Source of the DNA: Pseudomonas cichorii
GTDB lineage: Bacteria; Pseudomonadota; Gammaproteobacteria; Pseudomonadales; Pseudomonadaceae
Assembly: GCF_003700275.1 (NCBI RefSeq)
Contig: NZ_RBRE01000083.1
Coordinates: forward strand, 1 to 64,000
Reading direction: 5' to 3'
DNA: 64,000 nucleotides
Below, piece after piece: positions 7,892 to 17,328 of the stretch. The notes below the pieces were generated by a model, which had not been told where the DNA came from, did no database searches, and saw only the letters and a list, made by a program, of their open reading frames with translations. The stretch's first letter is position 1. Each line of letters starts with the position of its first letter. Position numbers and translations under genes: made by a program.

Positions 7892-8899
7892 TCATCCGTT
7901 ACGCCCCTGCCTCAAGCGTTGCAGCCAGGACGAAGTGGTGGCAAAAGTGTCACGCAATTGTCGGGCGGTGATCGCTCGATCTCCGACCTCGAAAGCCAGC
8001 GCGGCGCGCAAGGCGGGCCAGCAGTGTTTCGGTAAATTCCGCGGAGCTTGCAGCTCACGCTCAAGACGCTCATCGCGGGCCTGGGTCGAGGGCAGGCGGC
8101 GGAACGGATGTTTGCCTCCCGCCAGCTCATAGATCACACAGGCCACGCCATAGACATCGGCACTGGCCGACAGCGGCTGGCCTTCCAGCAGTTCCGGGGC
8201 GGCATAGCCTGGGGTCCAGGCGTTGAAACGGGCGCGGCTCAGGTGCGGCAGGCCGGTGAGAATGCCCTCTTCTGCCTGACCAAGGCCAAAGTCGAACAGG
8301 CGCACGCCGTCTTCGCTGAGCATCACGTTGCTCGGTTTCATATCACCATGCAGCACGCCGCGAGCATGGGCGTAGGCCAGTGCGTCGAGCAGCGGCAGCA
8401 CGATGTCGCGCAATTCTTTCCACGGCAGGCCCAGAGGCCGCTCGCAGAGCAGTTTGTCCAGCGTCAGGCCACGCATGAGTTCCATGGTGATGAAGGCCCG
8501 CTGGCAATCGGTGTCCACGTCAAAGCTGTGCAAGCGCAGCACGTTGTCGTGGCGCAGGCGTCGGGTCAGGGCGAACTCGCTGTAGAGCAAGGCACTGGCA
8601 TCCGGCGACTCGGCAAATTCTTCGCTGAGGATTTTCAGCGCAATGTAAGGATCGGGATCGCCGAACTGTTCGCTCAGCAAGTCCCGTGCACGGTAGACCA
8701 AGCCCATGCCACCGGCACCGAGCAGACGCTCGATGCGGTAACGGCCTGCCAGCACTTCGGGCATTTCACCGATGCTGGCCCTGGTCGGCGCCAGCGCGGC
8801 TTCAGCCTTGTGCGACTTGGCAAACGCAAAGTAGGTCAGGTTGTTGTCCTGCTCTTCGTTCACCAGCAGGTCGTCGATCGGTCGCACGAATTCAGTCAT
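7892..8899 (-). CDS. stk1: Serine/threonine protein kinase of T6SS (Stk1/PpkA family)
   Basis: The product has 335 aa. Kinase signatures are present: glycine loop LGAGGMGLVY, AxK lysine in YIALKIL, catalytic loop VLHGDMKPSN (HGD in place of HRD, common in this family), DFG in LFDFGLG, and the APE-like motif GYAAPELLEG. There is no transmembrane segment or large C-terminal sensor domain, so it is the short Stk1 form of H2-T6SS and not the PpkA of H1-T6SS. In such systems the kinase and the PP2C phosphatase control assembly through the FHA protein. The start overlaps the end of stp1 by four bases. Confidence 0.9.
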   Translation of the reverse strand: MTEFVRPIDDLLVNEEQDNNLTYFAFAKSHKAEAALAPTRASIGEMPEVLAGRYRIERLLGAGGMGLVYRARDLLSEQFGDPDPYIALKILSEEFAESPDASALLYSEFALTRRLRHDNVLRLHSFDVDTDCQRAFITMELMRGLTLDKLLCERPLGLPWKELRDIVLPLLDALAYAHARGVLHGDMKPSNVMLSEDGVRLFDFGLGQAEEGILTGLPHLSRARFNAWTPGYAAPELLEGQPLSASADVYGVACVIYELAGGKHPFRRLPSTQARDERLERELQAPRNLPKHCWPALRAALAFEVGDRAITARQLRDTFATTSSWLQRLRQGRNG

Positions 8900-9624
8900 T
8901 GGCGGATTACCACGGCAGTCAGGTTATCCCGGGCCGAACCACGCAGCGCGCCATCGAACAGACGCTCCAGTGCAACCTGCGGTGCACTCAGGCTCAAGGC
9001 ATTGCCGAGTGCGTCGCTGCTCAGGCCTTGATACAAGCCATCGCTGCACAGCAGGAATGCATCGCCGGGGTACACCTCAAGCTCCAGCACATCCAGGGTC
9101 AACTGCTCGGCAGCGCCGATGGCGCGTGTCAGGGCATGCGAACCGGGATGGGCCTTGGCCTGCTCAACGCTCATCTGTTGTTCGTCGATCAGTTGCTGTT
9201 GCAGCGAATGGTCCTTGGACAGCTGATACAAACGCTGGCCGCGCCACAGGTAGCAACGGCTGTCGCCCGCCCAGATACAGGCGGCACGATTGCCTTCCAT
9301 CAGCAGCGCCACCACGGTACTGCCCATGATGCTGTCGTGGTGCCCGGCAGTGACGGTCAACTCCTGGCCCAGGCGGCGGTTGAGCCAGTGCAGGCACTGA
9401 CGAATGCCTTTGAGGCGTTCGTCGAAATCATCCTGCGCCGGCAGTTCCGCCAGGCTGGCGACGATCAACTGACTGGCGATATCGCCACCCTGATGACCGC
9501 CCATACCGTCCGCGACCACCCACAGCCCATGCTGTGGGGAGTCCAGAAAAGCATCCTCGTTGCGCGCCCGAACCTTGCCGGCATCGGTACGCGCAGCGCT
9601 GCGCCAGGGACTGGCTACCAGCAT
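8896..9624 (-). CDS. stp1: PP2C-type protein phosphatase of T6SS (Stp1/PppA family)
   Basis: The product has 242 aa. PP2C metal-binding motifs are in place: RNEDAFLD near the N-terminus, VVADGMGGHQGG, WAGDSRCYLWR, LLCSDGLYQGL and SARDNLTAVV. It removes phosphates added by the kinase encoded next in the operon and so turns T6SS assembly down. Its ATG shares one base with the tssM stop (TGATG), and its end overlaps the kinase start, which points to coupled translation of tssM, stp1 and stk1. Confidence 0.9.
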   Translation of the reverse strand: MLVASPWRSAARTDAGKVRARNEDAFLDSPQHGLWVVADGMGGHQGGDIASQLIVASLAELPAQDDFDERLKGIRQCLHWLNRRLGQELTVTAGHHDSIMGSTVVALLMEGNRAACIWAGDSRCYLWRGQRLYQLSKDHSLQQQLIDEQQMSVEQAKAHPGSHALTRAIGAAEQLTLDVLELEVYPGDAFLLCSDGLYQGLSSDALGNALSLSAPQVALERLFDGALRGSARDNLTAVVIRQ

Positions 9625-12600
9625 CAGAGTTGCACCGGCATGCGGAAGGAGCGCAGCACGCTCATGTCGAACGGGTTCGGCGTGCGCTGGCTGGTCAGCA
9701 AGTAGTTGGCGCGCAGGCCACCCACGTCAGCCTTGAGCACCAGTACATCGCGACCTGTCAGGTATTCGGTCTGCATCAGGTCGAACAGACGGAACAACGA
9801 CCATGGGCCAGTGTTTTTCTCGATGCCCAGCGGACGACCGGCCATGCGGTCGAGGACCAGGCTGGTGCGACCGTCTTCGGCATCGGTCGGCCACTTGAAC
9901 GACACCGGCACGATCGGGCCATGACGGTATTCGATGGTCTTGTCGCCCAGCTTGAACTCGGAGCGGCTGACCGCCGGATCGAGCGTGTATGGCTCCAGCT
10001 TGAACTGCACTTGCGGCTCGGCCGGGTTATCGGCGAAGAAGCTCTTGCGGATCACCAGCGCGGAGGCCATCTGGTCGAGGTAGACCTTGGATACCGGCAG
10101 GCTGTGGCCATCGATGCTGCGCATGCGGTAGCTGCCCGGATCGCCACTGACGAATGGACGCATGTAGTTGTCGAAGAAACGGTCGGCGATGCCCTGAGCC
10201 TTGAAGAACTCGCGGAAGTCACTGATCGCCACGTCGCTCGGGCTGTGGGCGTTGAACGGATAGCGCTTGTTGATCGCATTGCCGTAGAAGCTGTACAGCT
10301 CGTTCTGGTAGCGCTGGTTCAGGTACTGATAGGCATCGCCGAGCACCAGGCGCCAGCTGTCTTCAGCCAGCACGTTGAACCACACGCCCACCGGACGCGG
10401 CAGACGGCCGGATGCGGTGCGCAAGTTGCTCAGCGCATCGCGCTGGCCGCTCATGCGGGTCTTGGCCATTTCAAACGCGGCTTGCTCCGGCGCGCTGGCA
10501 CGCGCCAGGCTGGCCATCTGCATTTGCAGCTCGTTGAGAGCGGTCAGGGCCGGGGTCAGCTCGGCAGTCGGACCGTTATTGTCATCCAGCAAGCGGTGCA
10601 ACGGCTCGAAGCGGCTTTGCAGGGATTTCCTCGCGGTGTCCGGCAACTGTTTCGCCAGGGCGTCAGACGCCTTGCCTGCAGCACCAGCCGCCAGTTTGCC
10701 GAGATTGCCGCCCTTGTCTGCCAGTTGCCCGGCAGCATCGGCGGCCTGCTCGGCAGTGTCAGCGACTACCGGGAAGCGAGTGTTCTCACGCACTTCCACC
10801 AACAGTTGCAGAACCGGCGAGTTGGCCGAAATCAGGCCAGCCAGTTGCGCCGCGCCTTCGCCAAAATCGTTGATTGCCGGCAGCTCGACCTGACCTACCG
10901 CTTCACTCCAGTAGTTGGCGTAGTCACGGAAATACAATTGCTCCAGTTCCACCATCAGGCGACGCAAATCCATACCGCTCAGGCCAGTGCCTTCGCCCAG
11001 GACCCAGTTGTCGTTGAGGATATTGCTGACCAGCATCGAACCCTGCACCGAGAAGTACTGCTGATAACCCTGCTGGGTGTAGAACCCGGGAATCACATAG
11101 TCGGTGCCGACAAACAGCGAGCCCTGTGGGCCGAGGTGCTGGCTCAAGCGGTATTCCGGCAGATTACGGGCCTGCTCGCGCAGCATCCGGTAAACCACGT
11201 TGGCCAGCGACTCGCTGCGCAGGATCTGCCGCGCCTGAGCCACCAACTGATCGTTGAGCGGATAGACGAACGGCTGCTTGAGCAGGCGCTCGAAGTGGCT
11301 GTTCAAACCGTTCTGCACAGCGGTGTTGCCGGTATAGCGCTGCGACCATTCGGTAGCGACCCAGTCCTTGAGCCATGGCGCGTCACGGCGCTCCTTCATG
11401 TTCAGCATCAGGTACGCGCGCAGGCTGTTGAGCAGGCGCTCGCGGTCCTTGGTGTTGGCACGAATCTGCCCTTCCAGCAGGCTTGCAACCCGCGGCAGCA
11501 ACTGTCCTTCAAGCTCGCGCTCGTAAGCCTCTGCAACCACCGGATTGACGTCTTCGCCCTGATACAGACCGACACGCTCGTGATAGCCGACGTCGCCTTT
11601 GTGCGGGAAGACCTGAGTCGCCGCGTAGCTGGTGTCGAGGATCTTGAGCGCCGCCATGGAGTCATCGCGAGCGGTCAGGGCGGAGCGCTGCTGGGTCCAG
11701 TTATGGGCCAGGTTGCGCAGGTTTTCCAGGCGTTCGTAGTTGGCCGAGAAACCACCGGCCCACAACACGCCGAACAGCGCCAGCGCTGCCAGTGCGCCGA
11801 CATACAGGGCACGCTGGCCCCAATGGATGCGGCTACGCTCGCGCTTGTCCAGACCGGCCAGATCGGCCTCGGGGAAGATGACCCGGCTGAGCAAGTGGTG
11901 AATGAAGCGCGAACGGCCACTGCGCAGGGTCGGCAACATGCCGGAACTCATGCCCAGGTTGGCGCCGATGCCAGCAGTGCTGGCGTCCATTTCTTCAGTC
12001 AGGTGCGGTGCGCTGGTCAGGTAGAAACCGCGCAACTGGCTGACACGCTGATAGCGGTTGCCGGTGAACGCCATGTCGACGAACAGGCACAGACGCTCGC
12101 CGATCTGCCCCAGTTGATGCGGGAAGTCGAGAATGCGACCACGGCGCTGAGTGTCGCGCTCCTGGTGCATGCGCATGATCACCTGGCTGTTGAGGCGACG
12201 CAGAAGCTCTTCAAACTCGCTGCGCAGCACGGCCACATCGGTGCCGCTCTGCTCTTTGCGGAAGCTGGTGCCGAGCACCTGATCGCTTTCCTCGCGGGTC
12301 AGTTGATCAAAGAACTCGTCGAAGCCCAACAGGCTGTCAGCCTTGCTCAGGACCAGATAAACCGGCACGTCGACATGCAGTTTCTGATGCACATCCTGCA
12401 GGCGCGCACGCACCTGACGGGCCAGGGTTTCGAGGTGCTGTTCACTGCCGCCCACCAGGGTTTCCACCGGAATGGTCACCAGCACGCCGTTCAACGGGCG
12501 ATTGCGGCGACGCTTGCGCAGCAGGTCGAGCAAGGTGCTCCAGGCACTGCCGTCGACTTCCGCATCCGGCTGGGTCAGGTAACGGCCAGCGGTGTCGATC

Positions 12601-13154
12601 AGGACGCCGTGGTCGGCGAAGTACCAGTCGCAATGGCGGGTGCCGAGGGTGTCGCGGGTCAGTTTGCGTTCGATCTTGTTGATCGGAAACTCAAGGCCCG
12701 AGAAATCCAGCAGGCTGGTCTTGCCACTGCCCTGCGGACCGATCAGCAGGTACCACGGCAAGTCACTGCGCCAGCGCTCGCTACGGCCGCGATACAGGCT
12801 CGACGTCTTCAGGGTTTTCAGTGCGTCCTTGAAACGCGTCTTCAACTCTTTCTGTTCTTCGTCGATCTGCTCTTCGCGGCGGATACGTTCCTGGCCGTCT
12901 TCGCTATCTTCGATGGCTTTCTTGCGCACACCGGCGCGCCAGCTGACGAAAACCATCGTCAGGCCCCAGATCAGGAACAGCACGCTGATGGTCAGCAAGC
13001 GCGAGGTCGAGCTTTCCCAGAACTTGTAATCATCTACCGCCAGCAACGGCCCGACGAACCACACCAGCAGTGCCAAAAACAGCACCAACAGCAGTGTCCA
13101 GACCCAGGTCTTGAGCAGGAATGCCCCGACTTTCTTGAAAAAATTCTTCATCAT
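9624..13154 (-). CDS. tssM: T6SS membrane complex protein TssM (IcmF)
   Basis: The product has 1176 aa from the ATG at 13154 (a second ATG at 13151 is equally possible); GGGAC lies just upstream. Two transmembrane helices lie near residues 16-38 and 53-72. A cytoplasmic NTPase-like domain with Walker A GPQGSGKTS (139-147) follows. A third transmembrane helix lies near RALYVGALAALALFGVLWAGG, and the rest is a large periplasmic domain. TssM spans the inner membrane and joins TssL to the lipoprotein TssJ, forming the T6SS trans-envelope channel. It lies 10 bases downstream of tssL. Confidence 0.95.
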   Translation of the reverse strand: MMKNFFKKVGAFLLKTWVWTLLLVLFLALLVWFVGPLLAVDDYKFWESSTSRLLTISVLFLIWGLTMVFVSWRAGVRKKAIEDSEDGQERIRREEQIDEEQKELKTRFKDALKTLKTSSLYRGRSERWRSDLPWYLLIGPQGSGKTSLLDFSGLEFPINKIERKLTRDTLGTRHCDWYFADHGVLIDTAGRYLTQPDAEVDGSAWSTLLDLLRKRRRNRPLNGVLVTIPVETLVGGSEQHLETLARQVRARLQDVHQKLHVDVPVYLVLSKADSLLGFDEFFDQLTREESDQVLGTSFRKEQSGTDVAVLRSEFEELLRRLNSQVIMRMHQERDTQRRGRILDFPHQLGQIGERLCLFVDMAFTGNRYQRVSQLRGFYLTSAPHLTEEMDASTAGIGANLGMSSGMLPTLRSGRSRFIHHLLSRVIFPEADLAGLDKRERSRIHWGQRALYVGALAALALFGVLWAGGFSANYERLENLRNLAHNWTQQRSALTARDDSMAALKILDTSYAATQVFPHKGDVGYHERVGLYQGEDVNPVVAEAYERELEGQLLPRVASLLEGQIRANTKDRERLLNSLRAYLMLNMKERRDAPWLKDWVATEWSQRYTGNTAVQNGLNSHFERLLKQPFVYPLNDQLVAQARQILRSESLANVVYRMLREQARNLPEYRLSQHLGPQGSLFVGTDYVIPGFYTQQGYQQYFSVQGSMLVSNILNDNWVLGEGTGLSGMDLRRLMVELEQLYFRDYANYWSEAVGQVELPAINDFGEGAAQLAGLISANSPVLQLLVEVRENTRFPVVADTAEQAADAAGQLADKGGNLGKLAAGAAGKASDALAKQLPDTARKSLQSRFEPLHRLLDDNNGPTAELTPALTALNELQMQMASLARASAPEQAAFEMAKTRMSGQRDALSNLRTASGRLPRPVGVWFNVLAEDSWRLVLGDAYQYLNQRYQNELYSFYGNAINKRYPFNAHSPSDVAISDFREFFKAQGIADRFFDNYMRPFVSGDPGSYRMRSIDGHSLPVSKVYLDQMASALVIRKSFFADNPAEPQVQFKLEPYTLDPAVSRSEFKLGDKTIEYRHGPIVPVSFKWPTDAEDGRTSLVLDRMAGRPLGIEKNTGPWSLFRLFDLMQTEYLTGRDVLVLKADVGGLRANYLLTSQRTPNPFDMSVLRSFRMPVQL

Positions 13155-13164
13155 ACGTCCCTGT

Positions 13165-14040
13165 TCACGGCTGCGACTGCAGCTGGACCGCGGCTGGGTC
13201 AAACGGTTGATAAGGTTGCAGAACGGTTTCGCGTTGCTCGCCAAGTACCCAGGCAAAGCCGGAGTACATCACCACCAGGCAGACGAGGGTAAACAACACC
13301 ACCATCCACGTCGGCACGATGCGCACCAGGCTGCGGCGCTGATCGTTCAGGCCTTCCCAGTGCGGCGACAGCTCACGTGGCACGTCGCCGCGCAATTGAC
13401 GGATCTGGCGATACAAGGCATCGCGGATGCCTTCGAGTTCGAGCATGCCGCGCGCCTGTACCCGGTACTTGCCTTCAAAGCCCAGGGACAGGCACAGGTA
13501 CATCAGTTCCAGCATCGGCAGGTGCTTGACCGGGTTTTTCGACAGCCGATCGAGCAGCTGGAAAAACTTCTCGCCACCGAAGGTTTCGTTGTGGAAGCTG
13601 CTGAGCAGGCTCATCTGCGACCATTCGCTTTCGTTGCCCCAGGGCGTGGTCACGACGGCTTCGTCGACCACGGTGCACAGCACGTAACGGGCCGCCATGA
13701 CCTGGCTGCTTTCGGCGCCGTTGTGCAGGGCGCGCACTTCAAACAGTTTCAGCCCGGCAGTCAGGCGCTCGTTGAGCGCGTACATGTCTTCGCGGGTGTC
13801 GCTGTGCTTGAGCCGCACCACTTCCGACAACAGCTCGGAACCTGCTGCCACCAGCGAGTTGAGGCTGATGTTGAAGGCTTCGGCCGGGCGCAGGCGCGCC
13901 GCGTAGATCATGCGCTCTTCCAGTTGCTCGAAACGTGGCGGCGCAGCGAAGTCGGTCAGCGGGCTCGATGCCGGGCCCTGGCCTTGACGGTCGAGCAGGA
14001 CGGTTTTGTCGTCCTGGTTGTATTCCGTGTCCTTGATCAT
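13165..14040 (-). CDS. tssL: T6SS membrane complex protein TssL (DotU family)
   Basis: The product has 291 aa. The cytoplasmic DotU domain is followed by one C-terminal transmembrane helix (WMVVLFTLVCLVVMYSGFAWVL, about residues 246-267) and a short periplasmic tail. There is no OmpA-like peptidoglycan-binding extension, so another subunit must anchor the complex to the wall. Typical TssL sequence is visible, such as EVVRLKHSDTREDMYALNERL and VDEAVVTTPWGNESEWSQMSLL. It lies five bases after tssK. Confidence 0.93.
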   Translation of the reverse strand: MIKDTEYNQDDKTVLLDRQGQGPASSPLTDFAAPPRFEQLEERMIYAARLRPAEAFNISLNSLVAAGSELLSEVVRLKHSDTREDMYALNERLTAGLKLFEVRALHNGAESSQVMAARYVLCTVVDEAVVTTPWGNESEWSQMSLLSSFHNETFGGEKFFQLLDRLSKNPVKHLPMLELMYLCLSLGFEGKYRVQARGMLELEGIRDALYRQIRQLRGDVPRELSPHWEGLNDQRRSLVRIVPTWMVVLFTLVCLVVMYSGFAWVLGEQRETVLQPYQPFDPAAVQLQSQP

Positions 14041-14045
14041 GTCAG

Positions 14046-15377
14046 TCAGTTCCTGATGGCCCAGAATTTCAGTTCAAGTTCGGCGAATTCGCCGGACACG
14101 TGGAACGCGAAGCCGCCGGAGCGCTCGAGTTGCGCCAGGTCTTCGGAACTGAGTTCGAGGATGAAATAGGTTTTGTTGGAGTGGAACGCGATCTGCCGCG
14201 GGGCCACCGGCAACGGTTTGACCTTGATGCCGGGCAGATGCAGGTTGACCAGTTGGCGAATGCGCTCCACCGGGCCGACCTTGAGGTGTGCCGGCAAGCG
14301 ATGGCGCAGCTCTTCGGAGTCGCAGTTGGCGCTGGCCGCCAGTACGAACGAGGCCGAACCCAACAGTTTGTGATCGTGCAGCGGCGAGACGATGATGCCG
14401 TACTGACGCGCTTGCAGAATCAACTCGATGGCGTGCTGTTCCAGCACCATCGACAACACCTGACGGATTGCTTCCATCAGTTTGCGGAAGCTCGCACCCT
14501 GGTCGCTGTGCTGATAGCGACTGTCCAGGCGCGGGCGCTTGCTGTCGCTGGAGAAGGTCGCCAGATCGCCGAGCATGGTCAGCAACGTGCGGTACAGCTC
14601 TTCCGGGTGCACCTGCTCCAGACCGAGGTAGTGACGCAGCAGCAGTTCGGTGCGGTTGATCAGTTGCAGCATCATGAAGTCACCGACTTCAGCGCCACCG
14701 ACCTTGCCGTTGGAACGGATCCGGTCGGCGATGGTGTCGCCCCGGTGGCTGAGCATGCTGATGACTTCCTTGAGGCACGACAGCAGGTAACTCGAAGCGT
14801 GGGCCTGGATGTAGGTCGGCACGAAATCCGGGTCAAGGCTGATCACACCATCCGGCGTGGTGTCGAGCACTTCGCAGATCTTCAGCTTCACGTACGCCTG
14901 GTCGCTCTGCTGCTCGCCCAACAGCAGCTTGAAGTCGGGACGACCACAGCTGACCTGGCTGGACGAATCGTCGCCGGCGTTGGAGTCGGCCACTTCCGCG
15001 TCGTACGCGGTGTAGCGCGCCAGCACGTCGGATTGCTCCGGACGGCGCGACTCGATGTGGTTACCTGTGACCAGCGGCAGCGCCAGATAGATCGGCGTAT
15101 TACCGGTGTTGGGCGGCACATCGAGCGCCAGCGGCTCGGTATTGCCACCCAGCTCGAACAGGCTGCCGTCGGGCAGAATCCCCGAAGCCTGGCTGACCAC
15201 CAGTTTGCCCATGTTGAGGAACTGCAGGTCGATTTCCAGATTGAGAAAGCCCCAGGTGTAGCTGCCCAGCAACTGGGTACGGGTTTTCATCTGGTGGTCG
15301 TAGTAACGATCGTTGTGCTGGAAGTGCTGCGGGCGCAGCAACATGCCTTCCTGCCAAATGACTTTATGGGAATTCAT
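14046..15377 (-). CDS. tssK: T6SS baseplate protein TssK
   Basis: The product has 443 aa. It begins with the family N-terminus KVIWQEGMLLRPQHFQHNDRYYD and carries WGFLNLEIDLQFLNMGKLVVSQASGILPDGS. TssK is the trimeric baseplate adaptor that links the wedge (TssE/F/G) to the TssL/TssM membrane complex. Length and motifs are standard. It starts two bases after the tssJ stop, within the tightly packed operon. Confidence 0.95.
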   Translation of the reverse strand: MNSHKVIWQEGMLLRPQHFQHNDRYYDHQMKTRTQLLGSYTWGFLNLEIDLQFLNMGKLVVSQASGILPDGSLFELGGNTEPLALDVPPNTGNTPIYLALPLVTGNHIESRRPEQSDVLARYTAYDAEVADSNAGDDSSSQVSCGRPDFKLLLGEQQSDQAYVKLKICEVLDTTPDGVISLDPDFVPTYIQAHASSYLLSCLKEVISMLSHRGDTIADRIRSNGKVGGAEVGDFMMLQLINRTELLLRHYLGLEQVHPEELYRTLLTMLGDLATFSSDSKRPRLDSRYQHSDQGASFRKLMEAIRQVLSMVLEQHAIELILQARQYGIIVSPLHDHKLLGSASFVLAASANCDSEELRHRLPAHLKVGPVERIRQLVNLHLPGIKVKPLPVAPRQIAFHSNKTYFILELSSEDLAQLERSGGFAFHVSGEFAELELKFWAIRN

Positions 15378-15379
15378 GA

Positions 15380-15889
15380 TCAGTCATCTGCCTTGGCGAG
15401 CGCTGCATGGGTATTGCGAATGCCGTTCTGATCGAGGGTCAGGTCGGCGTTGGTAAGCTCCAGCGGGGCAACCTGCACCGTGTAGCGCCATTTGCTGTCC
15501 GGCAGGTCACGGTAGGCCGCGAGGACGCCAACGTAACGGCTGCCTTCCTGCACGCTGAGCTTGAGCTCGACGGTTTCACCCGGGCGCAGCTCCAGTTCCT
15601 CGCTTGCCACCATGTCCGGAGCCAGGGACTCCTTGGCGCTCTCGTAGAGGCTGAAGAAATCAGCGTTCTCGAACGCTACCGGGTGCTTGAGCTCGAACAG
15701 ACGCACCACCACCGGCGATGGACGCCCATTGAGGTCCGGGTTCAATTGATCGCTGGCGGTCAGCTTCAGATTGAGCTTGGTGATATGGGAGTACGGCGAC
15801 AGCGTCGAGCAACCGGCCAGCAGCACCAGAGCGGTCAGCGCAGCCAGCGTTTTAATAAAAGCAGTCGAACGGCGAGACATGCGCATCAT
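15380..15889 (-). CDS. tssJ: T6SS outer-membrane lipoprotein TssJ
   Basis: The product has 169 aa. A signal peptide ends in a lipobox (ALVLLAGC, Cys at about residue 27), followed by a beta-sandwich transthyretin-like domain (SPVVVRLFELKHPVAFENADFFSLYE, RPGETVELKLSVQEGSRYVGVLAAYRDL). The protein is lipid-anchored in the outer membrane and binds the periplasmic part of TssM. The start codon overlaps the fha stop (ATGA), so translation is coupled. An internal ATG at 15880 is a possible alternative start. Confidence 0.93.
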   Translation of the reverse strand: MMRMSRRSTAFIKTLAALTALVLLAGCSTLSPYSHITKLNLKLTASDQLNPDLNGRPSPVVVRLFELKHPVAFENADFFSLYESAKESLAPDMVASEELELRPGETVELKLSVQEGSRYVGVLAAYRDLPDSKWRYTVQVAPLELTNADLTLDQNGIRNTHAALAKADD

Positions 15890-17082
15890 CCTTGGTGGTC
15901 GGTGTGGAGGGTTGAAATCAGGCGAATCTGTTCTTCATAGGCCTGGGCGAAGTCACGGGCCAGCAAGCGTTCGCTCCAGTCATCATCCTGGCGCAGCGCC
16001 TGGTGATAACGGCCAAAGGCTCTCCAGCGGCTGCCGGAAGTGGCCAGCAACGGTTTGTTATCGCGCTCGAAACGCAAGGTGAGCTGTTGCGGCGAGAAGT
16101 GTTCCAGAGTGCCGCGAACGGCCGCACGGCTGGCGGTCAGCAAGGCCACCTGATGCGCCTGCAAGTCGCGGAACGCTCGGGATACAGCCTGCTCGCCCGG
16201 CAACTGGCCCGGCTTGCTCGGCTGCAACAGAATGCCCAGTGCTTCACCGGCATCGACGGCGAATTTCAGCGGATTTTTCTGCGTGCCTTGCACGGTGGTC
16301 TGTGCCAGACGCAACTCGTTTTTCAGCTCGCTGCGAGTGCGCAGGCTCTGCTGCAAGCCACCGACGCTTTGCCTGAGCAGACGCGCGGCGTTCAACGCCA
16401 GCGCCTCTTTGGCATCGTGGTCGAGGCCTTTGAGGTCCACGCCCAGCGCAGCACCGAACTTGTCCCAGAAACCCTCAGCCTGACGCTCGACCGGCGGCGG
16501 TGCCGGAGCAGGTGCAGGTTCTGCGGGAACCTCGATCAGTTCCGGCACCAGCAGGCTTTCCATGTCGATGCGCGCATAGTCGGCGCGCTGGCGGCCATCA
16601 TCGGCAACCGCACGCGGGGAAATCAGCTCGTCGATTTCCGAGTAGACGCGCTCCTGCTGATCCATGGCGTTCAGCGGATCGAGGTCCAGGAACGCATCGT
16701 CGGGAATGATGCTGCCTGCAGCCTGCGGACGGCCCACTTCCACGTCGAAATTCGCCGGGTCGCGAACCAGCCGTGCACGAATCTCGAAATCACCCAGCAC
16801 GTACACGCTGCCGTGTTCGATGCGTACGGCTTCACCCTTGCGCAGGCGTCCGCCGGTCGAGTTGTCCTGGATACCGTTGCTGCTGGTATCGGTCAGGAAA
16901 AACGTGCCCTCGCGGTAGCTGATCATCGCGTGATGATTGGACAGATGCCGCTTGCGGTCCGGAATGATCCAGTCGCAGTCCTCGCCACGGCCAATCACGC
17001 CACCAGCCTGTTTGAAGGTCTTCTGGCACAACTCCGTAGGCACGAACTGCTTGGTGTTCAGCATTTCGAAAACCAGTTCCAT
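15886..17082 (-). CDS. fha: T6SS FHA-domain protein (Fha/TagH)
   Basis: The product has 398 aa. The N-terminal FHA domain (residues about 25-95) has GGVIGRGEDCDWIIPD, RHLSNHHAMIS and TDTSSNGIQDN, the usual phosphothreonine-binding loops. A Pro/Ala-rich linker (about 190-206) separates it from a C-terminal helical domain typical of the TagH/ImpI family. In T6SS the FHA protein is the substrate or partner of the Stk/Stp pair encoded downstream and promotes assembly when phosphorylated. The start follows GGAGC and lies 18 bases after the small lipoprotein gene. Confidence 0.92.
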   Translation of the reverse strand: MELVFEMLNTKQFVPTELCQKTFKQAGGVIGRGEDCDWIIPDRKRHLSNHHAMISYREGTFFLTDTSSNGIQDNSTGGRLRKGEAVRIEHGSVYVLGDFEIRARLVRDPANFDVEVGRPQAAGSIIPDDAFLDLDPLNAMDQQERVYSEIDELISPRAVADDGRQRADYARIDMESLLVPELIEVPAEPAPAPAPPPVERQAEGFWDKFGAALGVDLKGLDHDAKEALALNAARLLRQSVGGLQQSLRTRSELKNELRLAQTTVQGTQKNPLKFAVDAGEALGILLQPSKPGQLPGEQAVSRAFRDLQAHQVALLTASRAAVRGTLEHFSPQQLTLRFERDNKPLLATSGSRWRAFGRYHQALRQDDDWSERLLARDFAQAYEEQIRLISTLHTDHQG

Positions 17083-17100
17083 AGATGATGCTCCTTGCGG

Positions 17101-17241
17101 TCACTTGCCGCGATTGACCGCCTGCGGATCACCCAATGGGCGATAGGTGTTGTCGTTGAATTTGTAATTGCCGCTGCAGCCGCCAAGGCCGCAAAGAACG
17201 ACAAGAGTCAGCAGGACGGCTTGCCAGTGACGAACAGACAT
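17101..17241 (-). CDS. 46-aa T6SS-associated lipoprotein (orfX position of HSI-II)
   Basis: A small gene is visible directly on the minus strand: ATG at 17241, TGA at 17101. The start follows GGAGACCCTCTG. The product has a short signal peptide with a lipobox (LVVLCGLGGC), then a hydrophilic tail SGNYKFNDNTYRPLGDPQAV. After lipid processing the mature peptide would be only about 23 residues. It sits between sfa and fha, the place of the small orfX of the P. aeruginosa HSI-II locus. Its role is unknown. Because of its size it is easily missed by gene finders. Confidence 0.8.
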   Translation of the reverse strand: MSVRHWQAVLLTLVVLCGLGGCSGNYKFNDNTYRPLGDPQAVNRGK

Positions 17242-17328
17242 CAGAGGGTCTCCAGAAGTAAGTACAAAGCGCGAAGCCTTGCGGATCGCGCTGTTGGAAG
17301 CGGATGAGATGAAATCGAATGTTTTTGC

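Noticed and set aside
5789..13292. Very long open frames on the plus strand opposite vgrG (about 700 codons) and tssM (about 1250 codons)
   Set aside because: They lie exactly antisense to clear T6SS genes. GC-rich third positions suppress stops on the other strand. The translations have no recognisable domains and no ribosome sites.
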